Source: Candidatus Woesearchaeota archaeon
GTDB taxonomy: Archaea; Nanobdellota; Nanobdellia; SCGC-AAA011-G17; GW2011-AR18
Length of the DNA: 59,649 bases
Direction of reading: 5' to 3'
Assembly: GCA_018302105.1 (NCBI GenBank)
Contig: JAGWAD010000011.1
Location: forward strand, 11,087-70,735
The notes under the pieces were generated by a model. It had not been told where the DNA came from. It worked only from the letters and a program-made list of their open reading frames with translations, and did not search any database. The position numbers and the translations under genes are program-made. Shown piece after piece: positions 49,047 to 56,444 of this stretch (positions are counted from its first letter, which is position 1; each line of letters begins with the position of its first letter).

Positions 49047-49802
49047 ATGCTAAATGAGGAAAACATCAAACAATCCTTTTCAAAAGTTAAAGAAGATATG
49101 AGTTTATTGAGCAAGGAAGTGAAACTACAAAAAGAAGTAATAACTATTCAAAATGAAGCAATAAAGAGATTAAGTCAATCAATTAGTGATCTTTCTTTAA
49201 GGATTAATAAAATATTAAAGAATTTAGAGCCAAAAACTCCTGAAAATCCACCTAATCATTTAATCAATCAATCATTTAATCATTTAATCACTAATCAATC
49301 ACCTAATCAACAGAATAGCCTAAAAGAGCCTATAAAGCCTAATAATGAGGTTTCCATTGGAAACAATGGGGTTAATCAATCATTTAATCATTTAATCAAT
49401 CAACAATCAATCAACAATCAATCATTTAATCAACCAAATAATCAAATAACTCTTCAAGATCCCAACTTTTTGGCATTAAGGTCCAATTTAGAAGGGATTT
49501 TTAGACGTCTTTCTAAACAGGAATTGAAGCTTTTTTTGACTGTTTATCAACTAGAAGACGAGAAAAACGAAACAAATTATACAAATATAGCCCAAAAGAT
49601 GGAACTTTCAGAACACTGTATTAGAAGCCATATTAGTGCTTTAATAAAGAAAAATGCACCTTTGATTAAGAAAAGATTGAATAATCGTACGAATTTAATG
49701 TTTATAAGGCCGGATTTCAAGGCTTTAAACTTAAAACAGCGTTTAATTAACATGTTTTATGAAACTGACCCCTATCAAACTACTCTTTTTGATATTAAAT
49801 AG
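49047..49802 (+). CDS. Coiled-coil and winged-helix protein with Asn/Gln-rich linker
   Basis: 251 residues in three parts: a coiled coil (about 1-65), a low-complexity linker rich in Asn, Gln, Ser and His (about 68-140, 'NHLINQSFNHLITNQSPNQQ'), and a C-terminal winged HTH (about 155-225, 'LEDEKNETNYTNIAQKMELS', 'IRSHISALIKKNA'). The linker is encoded by iterated AATCAATCA-type DNA words that also occur before and after the gene. It is likely a DNA-binding protein that oligomerises. It resembles in layout the gene at 50417-51034. Confidence 0.65.
   Translation: MLNEENIKQSFSKVKEDMSLLSKEVKLQKEVITIQNEAIKRLSQSISDLSLRINKILKNLEPKTPENPPNHLINQSFNHLITNQSPNQQNSLKEPIKPNNEVSIGNNGVNQSFNHLINQQSINNQSFNQPNNQITLQDPNFLALRSNLEGIFRRLSKQELKLFLTVYQLEDEKNETNYTNIAQKMELSEHCIRSHISALIKKNAPLIKKRLNNRTNLMFIRPDFKALNLKQRLINMFYETDPYQTTLFDIK
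49251..49450 (+). repeat. Iterated AATCAATCA/TTTAATCA words inside the gene
   Basis: Two exact 25-base copies (49266-49290 and 49374-49398) lie 108 bases apart within arrays of shorter related words. Between them is a small palindrome CCATTG-GAAA-CAATGG (49354-49369). The same word appears upstream at 48981-48993 and downstream at 49879-49892, so it is not only a by-product of the coding sequence. Confidence 0.65.
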
Positions 49803-50286
49803 TCTCATTTTAATAAAAATTTTAAAATTTTTCAATTATTTATCAAGAATTAACCTCTTATTTTTCCCAAATTTATTATTAATCAATCAATCACCAGAAT
49901 TTAACACTCATTTTTCATAAAATCTAACAAATTTCAATAAATTAGTTCTCATTTTCCTCCAAAAACCTATTTTTCTCAGCCGCCCATTAAAATTAACTCT
50001 CACTTTTGATAATTTTAGACTCTTTATTCAAAAATACTACCATTTTTCACATTTTTTTCGGAAAGTTCTCATTTATTCTTAAAAATTAACTCTCACTTTT
50101 GTGAAATTTAACAAATTTTGACCAAAAACTTCCATTTTCTAATCTCATTTTTATAAAAACTTAGTCTTTTAGCGCATTTTCACCAAAAATATTCAACTTT
50201 GCGATCCTCACTTTTGATAAAATATTTAATTTTTCATAGAAATTGCTCAATTTATCCTTAAAATCTAAGGTTTTTTTAATTCTCAC
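49803..50286. repeat. Non-coding array of CTCAYTTTT repeats
   Basis: A gene-free stretch with at least eight imperfect copies of CTCACTTTTGATAAAATTT-like units, at about 49804, 49905, 49947, 49998, 50067, 50091, 50143 and 50207. A 17-base exact repeat (ATTAACTCTCACTTTTG) occurs at 49992-50008 and 50085-50101. Spacing is irregular. It lies between two coiled-coil/winged-helix genes and may be an iteron- or centromere-like binding array. Confidence 0.6.
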
Positions 50287-50374
50287 CGTTCTACGAAGTT
50301 CGAAGACGTCTACGAACCGTTCGATAGAGTTCTACGAACCGTTCGTCGAACCGATCGAACAATCATCGAACAAT
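50287..50374. promoter_or_regulatory. Cluster of CGAAC/GTTCG inverted motifs upstream of a regulator
   Basis: Eight occurrences of CGAAC or its complement in about 88 bases, including two copies of TACGAACCGTTCG (50311-50323, 50333-50345) and a related TACGAAGTTCGAAG (50292-50305). Its GC content is much higher than that of the surrounding DNA. A TATA box (CTATAAAAGC, about 50383) and the start codon at 50417 follow directly, so it fits an operator cluster for the downstream gene. Confidence 0.7.
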
Positions 50375-50416
50375 ATAGAAAACTATAAAAGCTAGATTAA
50401 ATCTTATATTTTATCA

Positions 50417-51034
50417 ATGGTATTTTGGTTATTCAAAAGAAAAGAGGACAAAGAAGCACATAGAAAAATAGACCAGGTGCATAGAATTCTAAAAAATTCT
50501 TTTGAAAATGTAAAAAATGATATTGAAGAATTAGGAGAATGGCATAGAACATTACAAGTTTCTCATAAAGAACATAGATACAAAATTGAAGAAATAAATG
50601 AAAGACTAAAAAGATTAGAAAATCTAATTTTCTCAATGAACTACAAATCAAGAGAGATTATAAAAGAAACTCCAAAAATAGAGAAACAAATAGAGAAAGA
50701 TGAAGATGAGAAAATGGAACATAATGATGAAGATATTTTGAACATTCTTACAGCAACACAAGTAAATATGTTTGTTAAATTGTATCATTTACAAAAACAA
50801 GTGGGATCTAAAATTTCATACAAATCCTTGGCTGCAATAATATATAGGGATAAAAAATATTCAGAAGTAAGATCAACATTATCAGAATACATTTCCTTTT
50901 TAGTAGATCACAATTTAGTTAGAAAATATAGAAAAGGTAAAGAAAGTTATGCAGGAATAACAGAAAGGGGATTAGAATTATTAAAACAATTAGATAAAGA
51001 TGAATTAGAAGCTATAGACAAAAAAGAGGATTAA
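50417..51034 (+). CDS. Coiled-coil and winged-helix DNA-binding protein
   Basis: 205 residues: an N-terminal coiled coil (about 12-75, 'DQVHRILKNSFENVKNDIEEL', 'KIEEINERLKRLENLI'), a charged linker, and a C-terminal winged HTH (about 115-195, 'LTATQVNMFVKLYHLQKQVG', 'VRSTLSEYISFLVDHNLVRK', 'YAGITERGLELLKQL'). It follows a dense CGAAC operator-like cluster and so is likely autoregulated. XerA is next, convergent. The layout resembles the gene at 49047-49802. Confidence 0.7.
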   Translation: MVFWLFKRKEDKEAHRKIDQVHRILKNSFENVKNDIEELGEWHRTLQVSHKEHRYKIEEINERLKRLENLIFSMNYKSREIIKETPKIEKQIEKDEDEKMEHNDEDILNILTATQVNMFVKLYHLQKQVGSKISYKSLAAIIYRDKKYSEVRSTLSEYISFLVDHNLVRKYRKGKESYAGITERGLELLKQLDKDELEAIDKKED

Positions 51035-51047
51035 AATATTTAATCTT
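51031..51047. repeat. GATTAAA-ATA-TTTAATC inverted repeat (dispersed family)
   Basis: An inverted repeat with 7-base arms, overlapping the stop codon of the upstream gene. Close copies lie at 52689-52705, 52966-52982, 53013-53028, 53656-53672 and 55616-55632, all intergenic or at gene ends. Possible terminator or operator family; AT-richness limits the strength of the call. Confidence 0.45.
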
Positions 51048-51064
51048 TAACTAAATTACATAAA

Positions 51065-51910
51065 TTATTTCTTCTCCCATGGATCTCCCGCCTTATCAAA
51101 AGCTAATTTGCCCTGGAATTTAGAAGCTTTAACATAAATTTGTGTAGTCCCGATATCTGAGTGTCCAGCATAAGATTTTATTGCAAAAGAGTCTATTCCT
51201 TCATCAGCCATATGTTGTAATCTGGAATGTCTTAACATGTGTGGATGTAAATCTCTATTCAATAATTCTCTTCCATATTTCTTTAAATTATACCAGACAG
51301 TCATTGGAGTTACTCTAAAAACTTCAGAATTTGGTAATAAAATATTTTGATCTTTAATATAATTTTTTAATAACTCTAAAGTTGAATTATGCATATAAAC
51401 TGTTCTAGGTTTTCTTCCTTTACCCATAACTTCTATCTCTTTTGTTTCTAAATCTATATCTTTCAAAGTTAGTTTTGTTATTTCAGAAACCCTGGCTCCC
51501 GTGTCGTATAACATTTTGACTATTATTTTGTCTCTTAAATTTGGAATATTATCAACTAAAAATAATAATTCTTTTTTACTTAAAACAGATTGTGCTAATT
51601 TTTCTTCATCACTTAAAGCACTTAAATTTCTTTTCTTAAAACTAATTAATTCTTTAATAAACTTATCTTGGTAGTTTAAAGATTTTAAATATAACCATAA
51701 ACCATACTTTGCTATAGGATAATCTCTTTCTTTTAGGTAAGTCGCATAACGCTTGGCAAGTATTTCTAGTTTCTCCCAGTTAGATGATTGTTCTACGAAC
51801 TTAGCCAACGTTAGAATTCCATGAATGGTTCTTTCTCCTATCTTTTTACCACTTCTTTTAGTAAAATTCTTTAAAAAATTCTCAAATTTATTTAGTTCTT
51901 GTTCATCCAT
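51065..51910 (-). CDS. xerA: Tyrosine recombinase XerA/XerC-like
   Basis: Site-specific recombinase that resolves chromosome dimers at dif sites in archaea. The 281 residues have an N-terminal SAM-like core-binding domain and the catalytic domain with Arg in 'DTGARVSEITKL', Lys in 'GKGRKPRTVYM', 'HPHMLRHSRLQHM' (HxxR), His in 'YAGHSDIGTTQIYVKA' and the nucleophilic Tyr in the same segment. The full catalytic set is present. Length matches archaeal XerA. It is convergent with the coiled-coil/winged-helix gene. No clear dif site was recognised nearby. Confidence 0.9.
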   Translation of the reverse strand: MDEQELNKFENFLKNFTKRSGKKIGERTIHGILTLAKFVEQSSNWEKLEILAKRYATYLKERDYPIAKYGLWLYLKSLNYQDKFIKELISFKKRNLSALSDEEKLAQSVLSKKELLFLVDNIPNLRDKIIVKMLYDTGARVSEITKLTLKDIDLETKEIEVMGKGRKPRTVYMHNSTLELLKNYIKDQNILLPNSEVFRVTPMTVWYNLKKYGRELLNRDLHPHMLRHSRLQHMADEGIDSFAIKSYAGHSDIGTTQIYVKASKFQGKLAFDKAGDPWEKK

Positions 51911-51995
51911 CTTTTTTCTATAATTTTAAGAGTATAATTTAATTAAATAGTTTGCTATAACAAAGATTATAAGTGGAAGAATCAATATTTAAAAG

Positions 51996-52211
51996 ATGGT
52001 TAATTCAAATCAGAGAGAACAGATTAAAGTGAATAAAATCTTGGTGATTGGGGGAGTAATTCTTGCAGGGATCTGCATCACCGGAATTATTTATCTCCTA
52101 AATCAGAATATCTCTGGAAAAGAAATTCCGCAGTTTGGTATTGCCACACTTGCATCTTTAGCATCAGGTATAATTGGATATCTTTTTGGAAGGGGTACAA
52201 ACAATGTCTAG
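51996..52211 (+). CDS. Small two-helix membrane protein
   Basis: 71 residues with two hydrophobic segments ('ILVIGGVILAGICITGIIYLL', 'IATLASLASGIIGYLFG'). The stop overlaps the next start (ATGTCTAG), so the two small membrane genes are coupled. Unknown function; the pattern is holin-like only in size. Confidence 0.55.
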   Translation: MVNSNQREQIKVNKILVIGGVILAGICITGIIYLLNQNISGKEIPQFGIATLASLASGIIGYLFGRGTNNV

Positions 52212-52398
52212 AGATTTAGAAAAATTTATTGGTGCATTAATTGGGGCAGGTATTTTGATCTATGTTTCCTACCTTATTTTTGGAGAATTAAGTAAAACCA
52301 GTCAATTAAGCAGCTGGTTTTTTTATGTAATGCTTGGTCTTATGATCCTTGCGGTAATAGTTGAAGTTTACAGGTTCATAACTAAGGGGCATTATTAA
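52204..52398 (+). CDS. Small two-helix membrane protein
   Basis: 64 residues from ATG 52204 with two hydrophobic segments ('FIGALIGAGILIYVSYLIFG', 'FFYVMLGLMILAVIVEVY'). ATG 52204 is preferred over the upstream TTG because GGAAGGGG lies about 10 bases upstream and the start overlaps the previous stop. Function unknown. Confidence 0.55.
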   Translation: MSRDLEKFIGALIGAGILIYVSYLIFGELSKTSQLSSWFFYVMLGLMILAVIVEVYRFITKGHY

Positions 52399-52703
52399 AT
52401 TATATTTTCTTATTATAGATGGTATATAATCAGATATTAATAAAACCCATTAATAAGCCTTATAAAGGCATTTTAATCCTTTAAACAATCTTTTGTTATA
52501 TTTCGTAGTTTAGAGTACACTTCTAGATTTAAATTTTTCCTAAATAACCTAAATATCATTTTGATAAAACGATTCTCTTTAATCTTCGGTTGATAGATTT
52601 TTACGATGTTATTTTCATGGTCTGGCTCTTCGATATATTTTTGTTAAAAAAATATTTTCTACATCATAATCTAAATAATATTATCTTTGATTAAAATATT
52701 TAA
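52399..52703. other. Intergenic region holding the second 97-bp repeat
   Basis: Contains the exact repeat copy at 52571-52667 and one GATTAAA inverted repeat at its right end. No other gene is evident. Confidence 0.6.
52571..52667 (+). repeat. 97-bp exact direct repeat, right copy (non-coding)
   Basis: Identical to 46776-46872. The frame that begins argS in the left copy is open here too but ends 11 codons after the repeat, so this copy seems to have no gene of its own. The two copies are 5.8 kb apart and flank argS, the repeat-rich locus and xerA. Confidence 0.95.
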
Positions 52704-52925
52704 TTAGCTATTATTTGGTTCACATTCTGGAAAAATTTCTCTTATTTTCCTTAAAAAAATAAAGAGTAGATAATATATTATTCTACATAAATTCCAAATC
52801 CCATTAATGCCAGCTTCCCAAAGTCCTCCAAAAGTTAAATAAGTCCAACTTAGTTCTTTGTCATCAACTTTTAACCTTATTTCAAAAGTATCTTTCCATC
52901 AGTATCAAGTTTTCCATTTGAACCA
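52704..52925 (-). pseudogene. Frameshifted gene fragment
   Basis: The reading frame ends at 52704 and contains 'DTFEIRLKVDDKELSWTYLTF', 'GGLWEAGINGIWNLCRIIYYL' and 'LRKIREIFPECEPNNS'. A frameshift near 52890 separates it from an upstream piece 'CCGSNGKLDTDGK'. No start was found. It is a degraded protein gene of unknown family. Confidence 0.45.
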
Positions 52926-53073
52926 CAGCATAACGTAATTTGTTAATCTAAATATTATAATTATTGATTAAAATATTTAATCTAACACTTGAACTAAATA
53001 ATTTAATATAAAACTAAAATATTTAATCTCAACTTAACATAAAATATATAAATAAGTGAGTTCACTTAATATT

Positions 53074-53304
53074 ATGACAAATGTTACATTATCTATAGAA
53101 GACTCAGTATATGAAGAGATGCATAAATATTCAGAGATAAAGTGGAGTGAATTCATAAGAAAGATGATAAAAGAAAGGCTAAAAGAATTAAAAAGTCTTG
53201 ATAAGAATAAAAATAAAGAAGGAATATTAACAATGTTGGCTTCAGAAGAAGTATTAAAAAAGGATTGGGATAATGAAACAGATGAAAGATGGAATGATGT
53301 TTGA
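53074..53304 (+). CDS. Ribbon-helix-helix antitoxin
   Basis: About 76 residues from ATG 53074. The N-terminus 'MTNVTLSIEDSVYEEMHKYSEIKWSEFIRKMI' is a ribbon-helix-helix DNA-binding domain; the C-terminal tail 'LKKDWDNETDERWNDV' would bind the toxin. Start 53074 is preferred because the RHH strand follows directly. The stop overlaps the next gene. Together they form a typical type II toxin-antitoxin module. Confidence 0.78.
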   Translation: MTNVTLSIEDSVYEEMHKYSEIKWSEFIRKMIKERLKELKSLDKNKNKEGILTMLASEEVLKKDWDNETDERWNDV

Positions 53305-53632
53305 ACAAAAGGAAATTGTTCTTATGCCTTTTCCTTACTCAGACTTAACAGGATCAAAACAAAGACCTGCATTAATAATCTCAAATAGAAAATTAAATAA
53401 TAGTGAAGATAGGATATGCTGCTTAATAACAAGCAACAAACCAAAAGAAGGCATATTAATAACAAACAAAGACATAGAAAATGGAAAAATACCATTTGAA
53501 AGTTGGGTAAAACCACAAAGATTGTTTACAATAAATGAAAAGATAATAAAAAAGAAGTTATGTTCTATTACAAATGATTTTCATAGTAAAATAATAAGTG
53601 AAGTTAATAGATACATCAAGAATGAAGATTGA
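53294..53632 (+). CDS. MazF/PemK-type toxin
   Basis: About 112 residues of the MazF/PemK endoribonuclease fold: 'FEQKEIVLMPFPYSDLTGSKQRPALIIS' is the characteristic N-terminal strand and turn, and 'SWVKPQRLFTINEKIIKKKL' the later part. The gene overlaps the antitoxin stop by 11 bases. Likely cleaves mRNA when not bound by its antitoxin. Start is ATG 53294 or ATG 53297. Confidence 0.8.
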   Translation: MMFEQKEIVLMPFPYSDLTGSKQRPALIISNRKLNNSEDRICCLITSNKPKEGILITNKDIENGKIPFESWVKPQRLFTINEKIIKKKLCSITNDFHSKIISEVNRYIKNED

Positions 53633-53854
53633 TATATCTAACTAATACAATCTTTAATTAAAATATTCAATCTCGATTATTTGCAATAATTTCTTTAAAA
53701 TATTTATTATACATACAAATGTGTATAAAGATCAGATAGATAATAATAGAACGCATGATATGAATGGTTTAGAAGATTCTTCTGTGATTGTTAAAACATA
53801 AAATTTTATTTATATAAATTATTAATAGATAAAAAATTTTTAAAAATCTAAATA

Positions 53855-54264
53855 TTATTTTTCAATTCCCAAATGTTTAAGATAACCTTTATCTGCAAAA
53901 GAATAAAGATCTAAATGTACAAAAAATTGCCTTAATGATAACATATCCATAGTGATCATGCTTATAGCTGTTAAATAATTTCTAGTATCTACACTAGAAT
54001 CTATTCTACTAACCCTTCTGGACCTTAATGATTCTTCTAAATTATTCTGCAAATATAAAAATTGTTCATTAAGACTTTCATAAATACTGTCACATATGTC
54101 TTCAACATCTTTTTTATTTTTAGCTTCTTTTTTTATTCTATAGAACTACGAACGCTCTTTGCATATTTGGCTATTTCAAGATTTATTTTTTCATAAAATT
54201 TAAAACTTTGTCCACTAGAACTCTTTCCTATATTATATATTTCTCTAAAATCTATTAAATTCAT
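53855..54264 (-). pseudogene. Unknown gene with one frameshift
   Basis: ATG 54264 opens 'MNLIDFREIYNIGKSSSGQSF' and reaches a stop after 'YAKSVRSSIE'. In the next frame, from an A-run near 54135, the protein continues as 'KKEAKNKKDVEDICDSIYESL' and then to 53855 ('FADKGYLKHLGIEK'). A single A-run indel separates the two parts, which may be a real mutation or a sequencing error. Helical, no family recognised. Confidence 0.6.
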
Positions 54265-54390
54265 AAACTTTTTATGTCAAACTTATATATATTTCGATTA
54301 ATAATTTTTACCTTTAGAAATTCTTAATAAATAATTTTCAAAAATTAATATATAACTAGATAAGATAAAAGATTAGAATAATTTCCATTT

Positions 54391-54478
54391 TTGTAAAAAT
54401 ATTTCTAAATTTTGGAAAGGCAGTGGACACACTGGACGCATTGGACATATCTGCACACAGGATATATAAATAAAAATT
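54391..54478 (+). promoter_or_regulatory. Shared homing-endonuclease promoter module, copy 2
   Basis: Matches 39570-39586 (17 bases identical) and 39641-39700 (50 of 60 identical without gaps). It holds three TGGAC words at 9-bp spacing (54424, 54433, 54442), then CACACAGGAT and the TATA box ATATATAAAT. The start codon of the Vsr/EDxHD-type endonuclease follows at 54493. Confidence 0.8.
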
Positions 54479-54492
54479 ATTAAATCAACTAT

Positions 54493-55230
54493 ATGAAAGA
54501 AGAGATTAAAAGAAAAATAAGCGAAACAAAGAAAAGAAAATATGCAAGTGGAGAAATAATTGTATGGAATAAAGGAAAAAATAGGCCGCCATTTTCAGAA
54601 GAATGGAGAAAAAATCTATCAAAGGCTCTTAAAGGAAAGAAAAATTCTTCTTACGCTATATCAAAATTAATTGAAAGAAATAAAACTAGAAATCCAATGT
54701 GGGATCCAGAGATTGTTAAAAAAGCTACAGCTAAAAGGAATTATCAAGAAATTGCAAAGAAAACTACATTAACCAAATTAAGAAATGGAGTATTTATAGA
54801 ATATTCAAAAAGGATGAAATTAAACAATCCAATGAAGAATCCAATAATAAACGCTAAAGTAAACAAGAATCCTGAAGTAATAAAAAAAAGGATTCAAGCT
54901 TTAATAAAAAACCCAAACAAAAAAGAAAGTTTACTTTTAAACTTAATCAAACAAAATAATCTTAGCTATAAATTCGTTGGAGATAGTAAATTTATTTTGG
55001 GAACAAAAAATCCTGATTTTGTTGATATTAAAAATAAAAAAATAATTGAAGTTTTTGGAGATTATTGGCATACAAAAAAAGCAAGATGTTATGAAGAAAC
55101 TGAAAAAGGAAGGATTGAATATTTTGCCAAATTTGGTTATAATACCTTAGTGATATGGGAAAAAGAATTGAAGGATATAGAAGCTGTTTTAATTAAGGTT
55201 TTAAAATTTAACGAAAATAAAAACATTTAA
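54493..55230 (+). CDS. Vsr/EDxHD-like homing endonuclease with NUMOD3-type repeats
   Basis: A 245-residue endonuclease. The N-terminal part has NUMOD3-like DNA-binding motifs ('FSEEWRKNLSKALKGKK') and repeated 'NPM[KW]' units near 77 and 116. The C-terminal part is a Vsr-fold nuclease with 'NPDFVDIKNKKIIEVFGDYWH' near 175-195, containing the Asp, Glu and His expected at the active site, and a later 'LVIWEKEL'. This nuclease type is known to accompany split inteins and introns. Its promoter module is shared with the LAGLIDADG gene in the lon locus. No intein-bearing gene is recognised nearby. Confidence 0.78.
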   Translation: MKEEIKRKISETKKRKYASGEIIVWNKGKNRPPFSEEWRKNLSKALKGKKNSSYAISKLIERNKTRNPMWDPEIVKKATAKRNYQEIAKKTTLTKLRNGVFIEYSKRMKLNNPMKNPIINAKVNKNPEVIKKRIQALIKNPNKKESLLLNLIKQNNLSYKFVGDSKFILGTKNPDFVDIKNKKIIEVFGDYWHTKKARCYEETEKGRIEYFAKFGYNTLVIWEKELKDIEAVLIKVLKFNENKNI

Positions 55231-55288
55231 ATAGGACTTCACCGACGATATTATATCATATTAATAAGTTAAAAAAGGGAGGTGTAAA

Positions 55289-55442
55289 ATGGGCACAGTT
55301 TTAGTAAAGAACGCAATTAAACGTAAGCCTGGATTCTTATACTACGTCGACGGATCAGGAAATCTATTCTAACTTAGAGTAGACCACATACGTCTGCGAA
55401 GCAAAGATGGCACGTGGCGGTAAAAAGAAAAAGAAAAAGTGA
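55289..55442 (+). pseudogene. Small basic-protein gene interrupted by a 28-bp insertion
   Basis: ATG 55289 follows a strong GGGAGGTG site and reads 'MGTVLVKNAIKRKPGFLYY' 'VDGSGNLF' before a stop at 55370. The expected C-terminus 'CEAKMARGGKKKKKK' lies in another frame from 55395 to the TGA at 55440. Removing 28 bases (55367-55394) joins them in frame as '...SGNLCEAK...', giving a 41-residue protein of a type I believe is conserved in DPANN archaea. The insertion starts with a hairpin (CTATTCT-AACTT-AGAGTAG, 55364-55382). It could be a small insertion, an intron or an error. Confidence 0.6.
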
Positions 55443-55660
55443 ATTTTTAAATTAAGGGCTAGCCAAAAGTTAGTTCCATTATTTTTTTATTTATATTTTA
55501 CAGCTAATTTATGGATCTAATAAAATTAAGTGAGTTAAACAATGGATTTTATTGCAGAAAGGTTATATTTTATTTAATTACTTATCAATAATTAATTTTG
55601 GAATTAATAATCATTGATTAAATAGTTTAATTTATCTATCTTTTGTTTATTCTAAATTTA

Positions 55661-56207
55661 TGGCTGACTTAGAATATATGTTAAGAAACCATGGATTAGA
55701 TGGTTTTATCTTAGTTTAATATCCCATAGCTTGCTGTGGGGATAAACCTATTTTGTGTATTAAGTACAGAAAAGATTTGTTTTTAGAAGACAAGTATGTT
55801 GAAACTGTGAAACAAATCTGTCTCACAATAATTTATATTTATTGAATTACTTACAAGAATTAGGTTTTGATTATAAATTTTTAACCCTTGAAGAAATTTA
55901 TTTAAGAGATAAGGCTAATGAATCAAGGGAAATAGCAATTTCTCTATTAATTAAATCATTTGATAGATCATTTTCTAAAGTAATTATTGATGGAAATCCG
56001 CCTTTGCAAAGTTCTATTGATAATATTTCTAATTATTCAGGTATTGAAAAATCAAGAATAATATTTGAAAAAGATGGAGACAGAAGATTTCCATTGTTAA
56101 ACATAGCGGACACAATAGCCTATGGTTTTTTAAAAGCTCACAGGCATAAACGAGAGAATTTCTTAAATTCATATGAAAGAAAAAGAATATATTTTCCCAA
56201 TTCTTAA
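55661..56207 (+). pseudogene. Degraded gene, possibly DUF3800-like
   Basis: ATG 55661 opens 'MADLEYMLRNHGLDGFILV', then a TAA. The reading frame resumes as 'YPIACCGDKPILCIKYRKDLF', shifts near 55825 and continues as 'NYLQELGFDYKFLTLEEIYLR' to 'SYERKRIYFPNS' at 56207. 'GDRRFPLLNIADTIAYGFLKAH' has the ring of a DUF3800-type C-terminus, but this is weak. One nonsense codon and one frameshift mark it as a pseudogene. A hairpin (TATCCCATAGC..GCTGTGGGGATA) lies at 55720-55745. Confidence 0.6.
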
Positions 56208-56214
56208 ATTAATT

Positions 56215-56444
56215 ATGAAAATTTCCAAAGAAAGAAAAACAGAAATAAAAAGGATGAAAGCCTCATTTAATAGTTTAGAAAATTTAAAAACAAAAAAACC
56301 AGATCTTTTGAAATGTTTGCTATGTAAAAAAGATGCAGGCAAGAATTTTACCATGATCTATAAAAAAATAATGAATTAAAAGGCAAATTTTGTATTTCTT
56401 GTGGTTCTAACTATATTCATATTGATAATAATACCAGGCCATAA
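56215..56444 (+). pseudogene. Zinc-ribbon protein with an A-run frameshift
   Basis: ATG 56215 opens 'MKISKERKTEIKRMKASF' and runs through 'LLKCLLCKKDAGKNFTMIYKK'. A shift at a 7-A run (about 56362) would continue into 'NELKGKFCISCGSNYIHID', adding the second Cys pair (CISC) that completes the zinc ribbon begun by CLLC, and ending at 56444. In the uncorrected frame the protein ends early at 56379. The corrected 3' end overlaps the convergent gene. Confidence 0.5.

Noticed and set aside
49803-50286. The CTCAYTTTT array as a CRISPR
   Set aside because: The units are short and imperfect, spacing is irregular, there are no uniform spacers and no cas genes are present.
46776-52667. The 97-bp repeats as attL/attR of an integrated element carrying xerA
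   Set aside because: argS lies inside the interval with one repeat forming its 5' end, so excision would remove an essential gene; the XerA sequence looks like the housekeeping enzyme. Not excluded, but geometry does not favour it.
55720-55745. Hairpin TATCCC...GGGATA as a terminator or mobile element end
   Set aside because: It lies inside the coding sequence of a decayed gene and its bases are accounted for by that frame.
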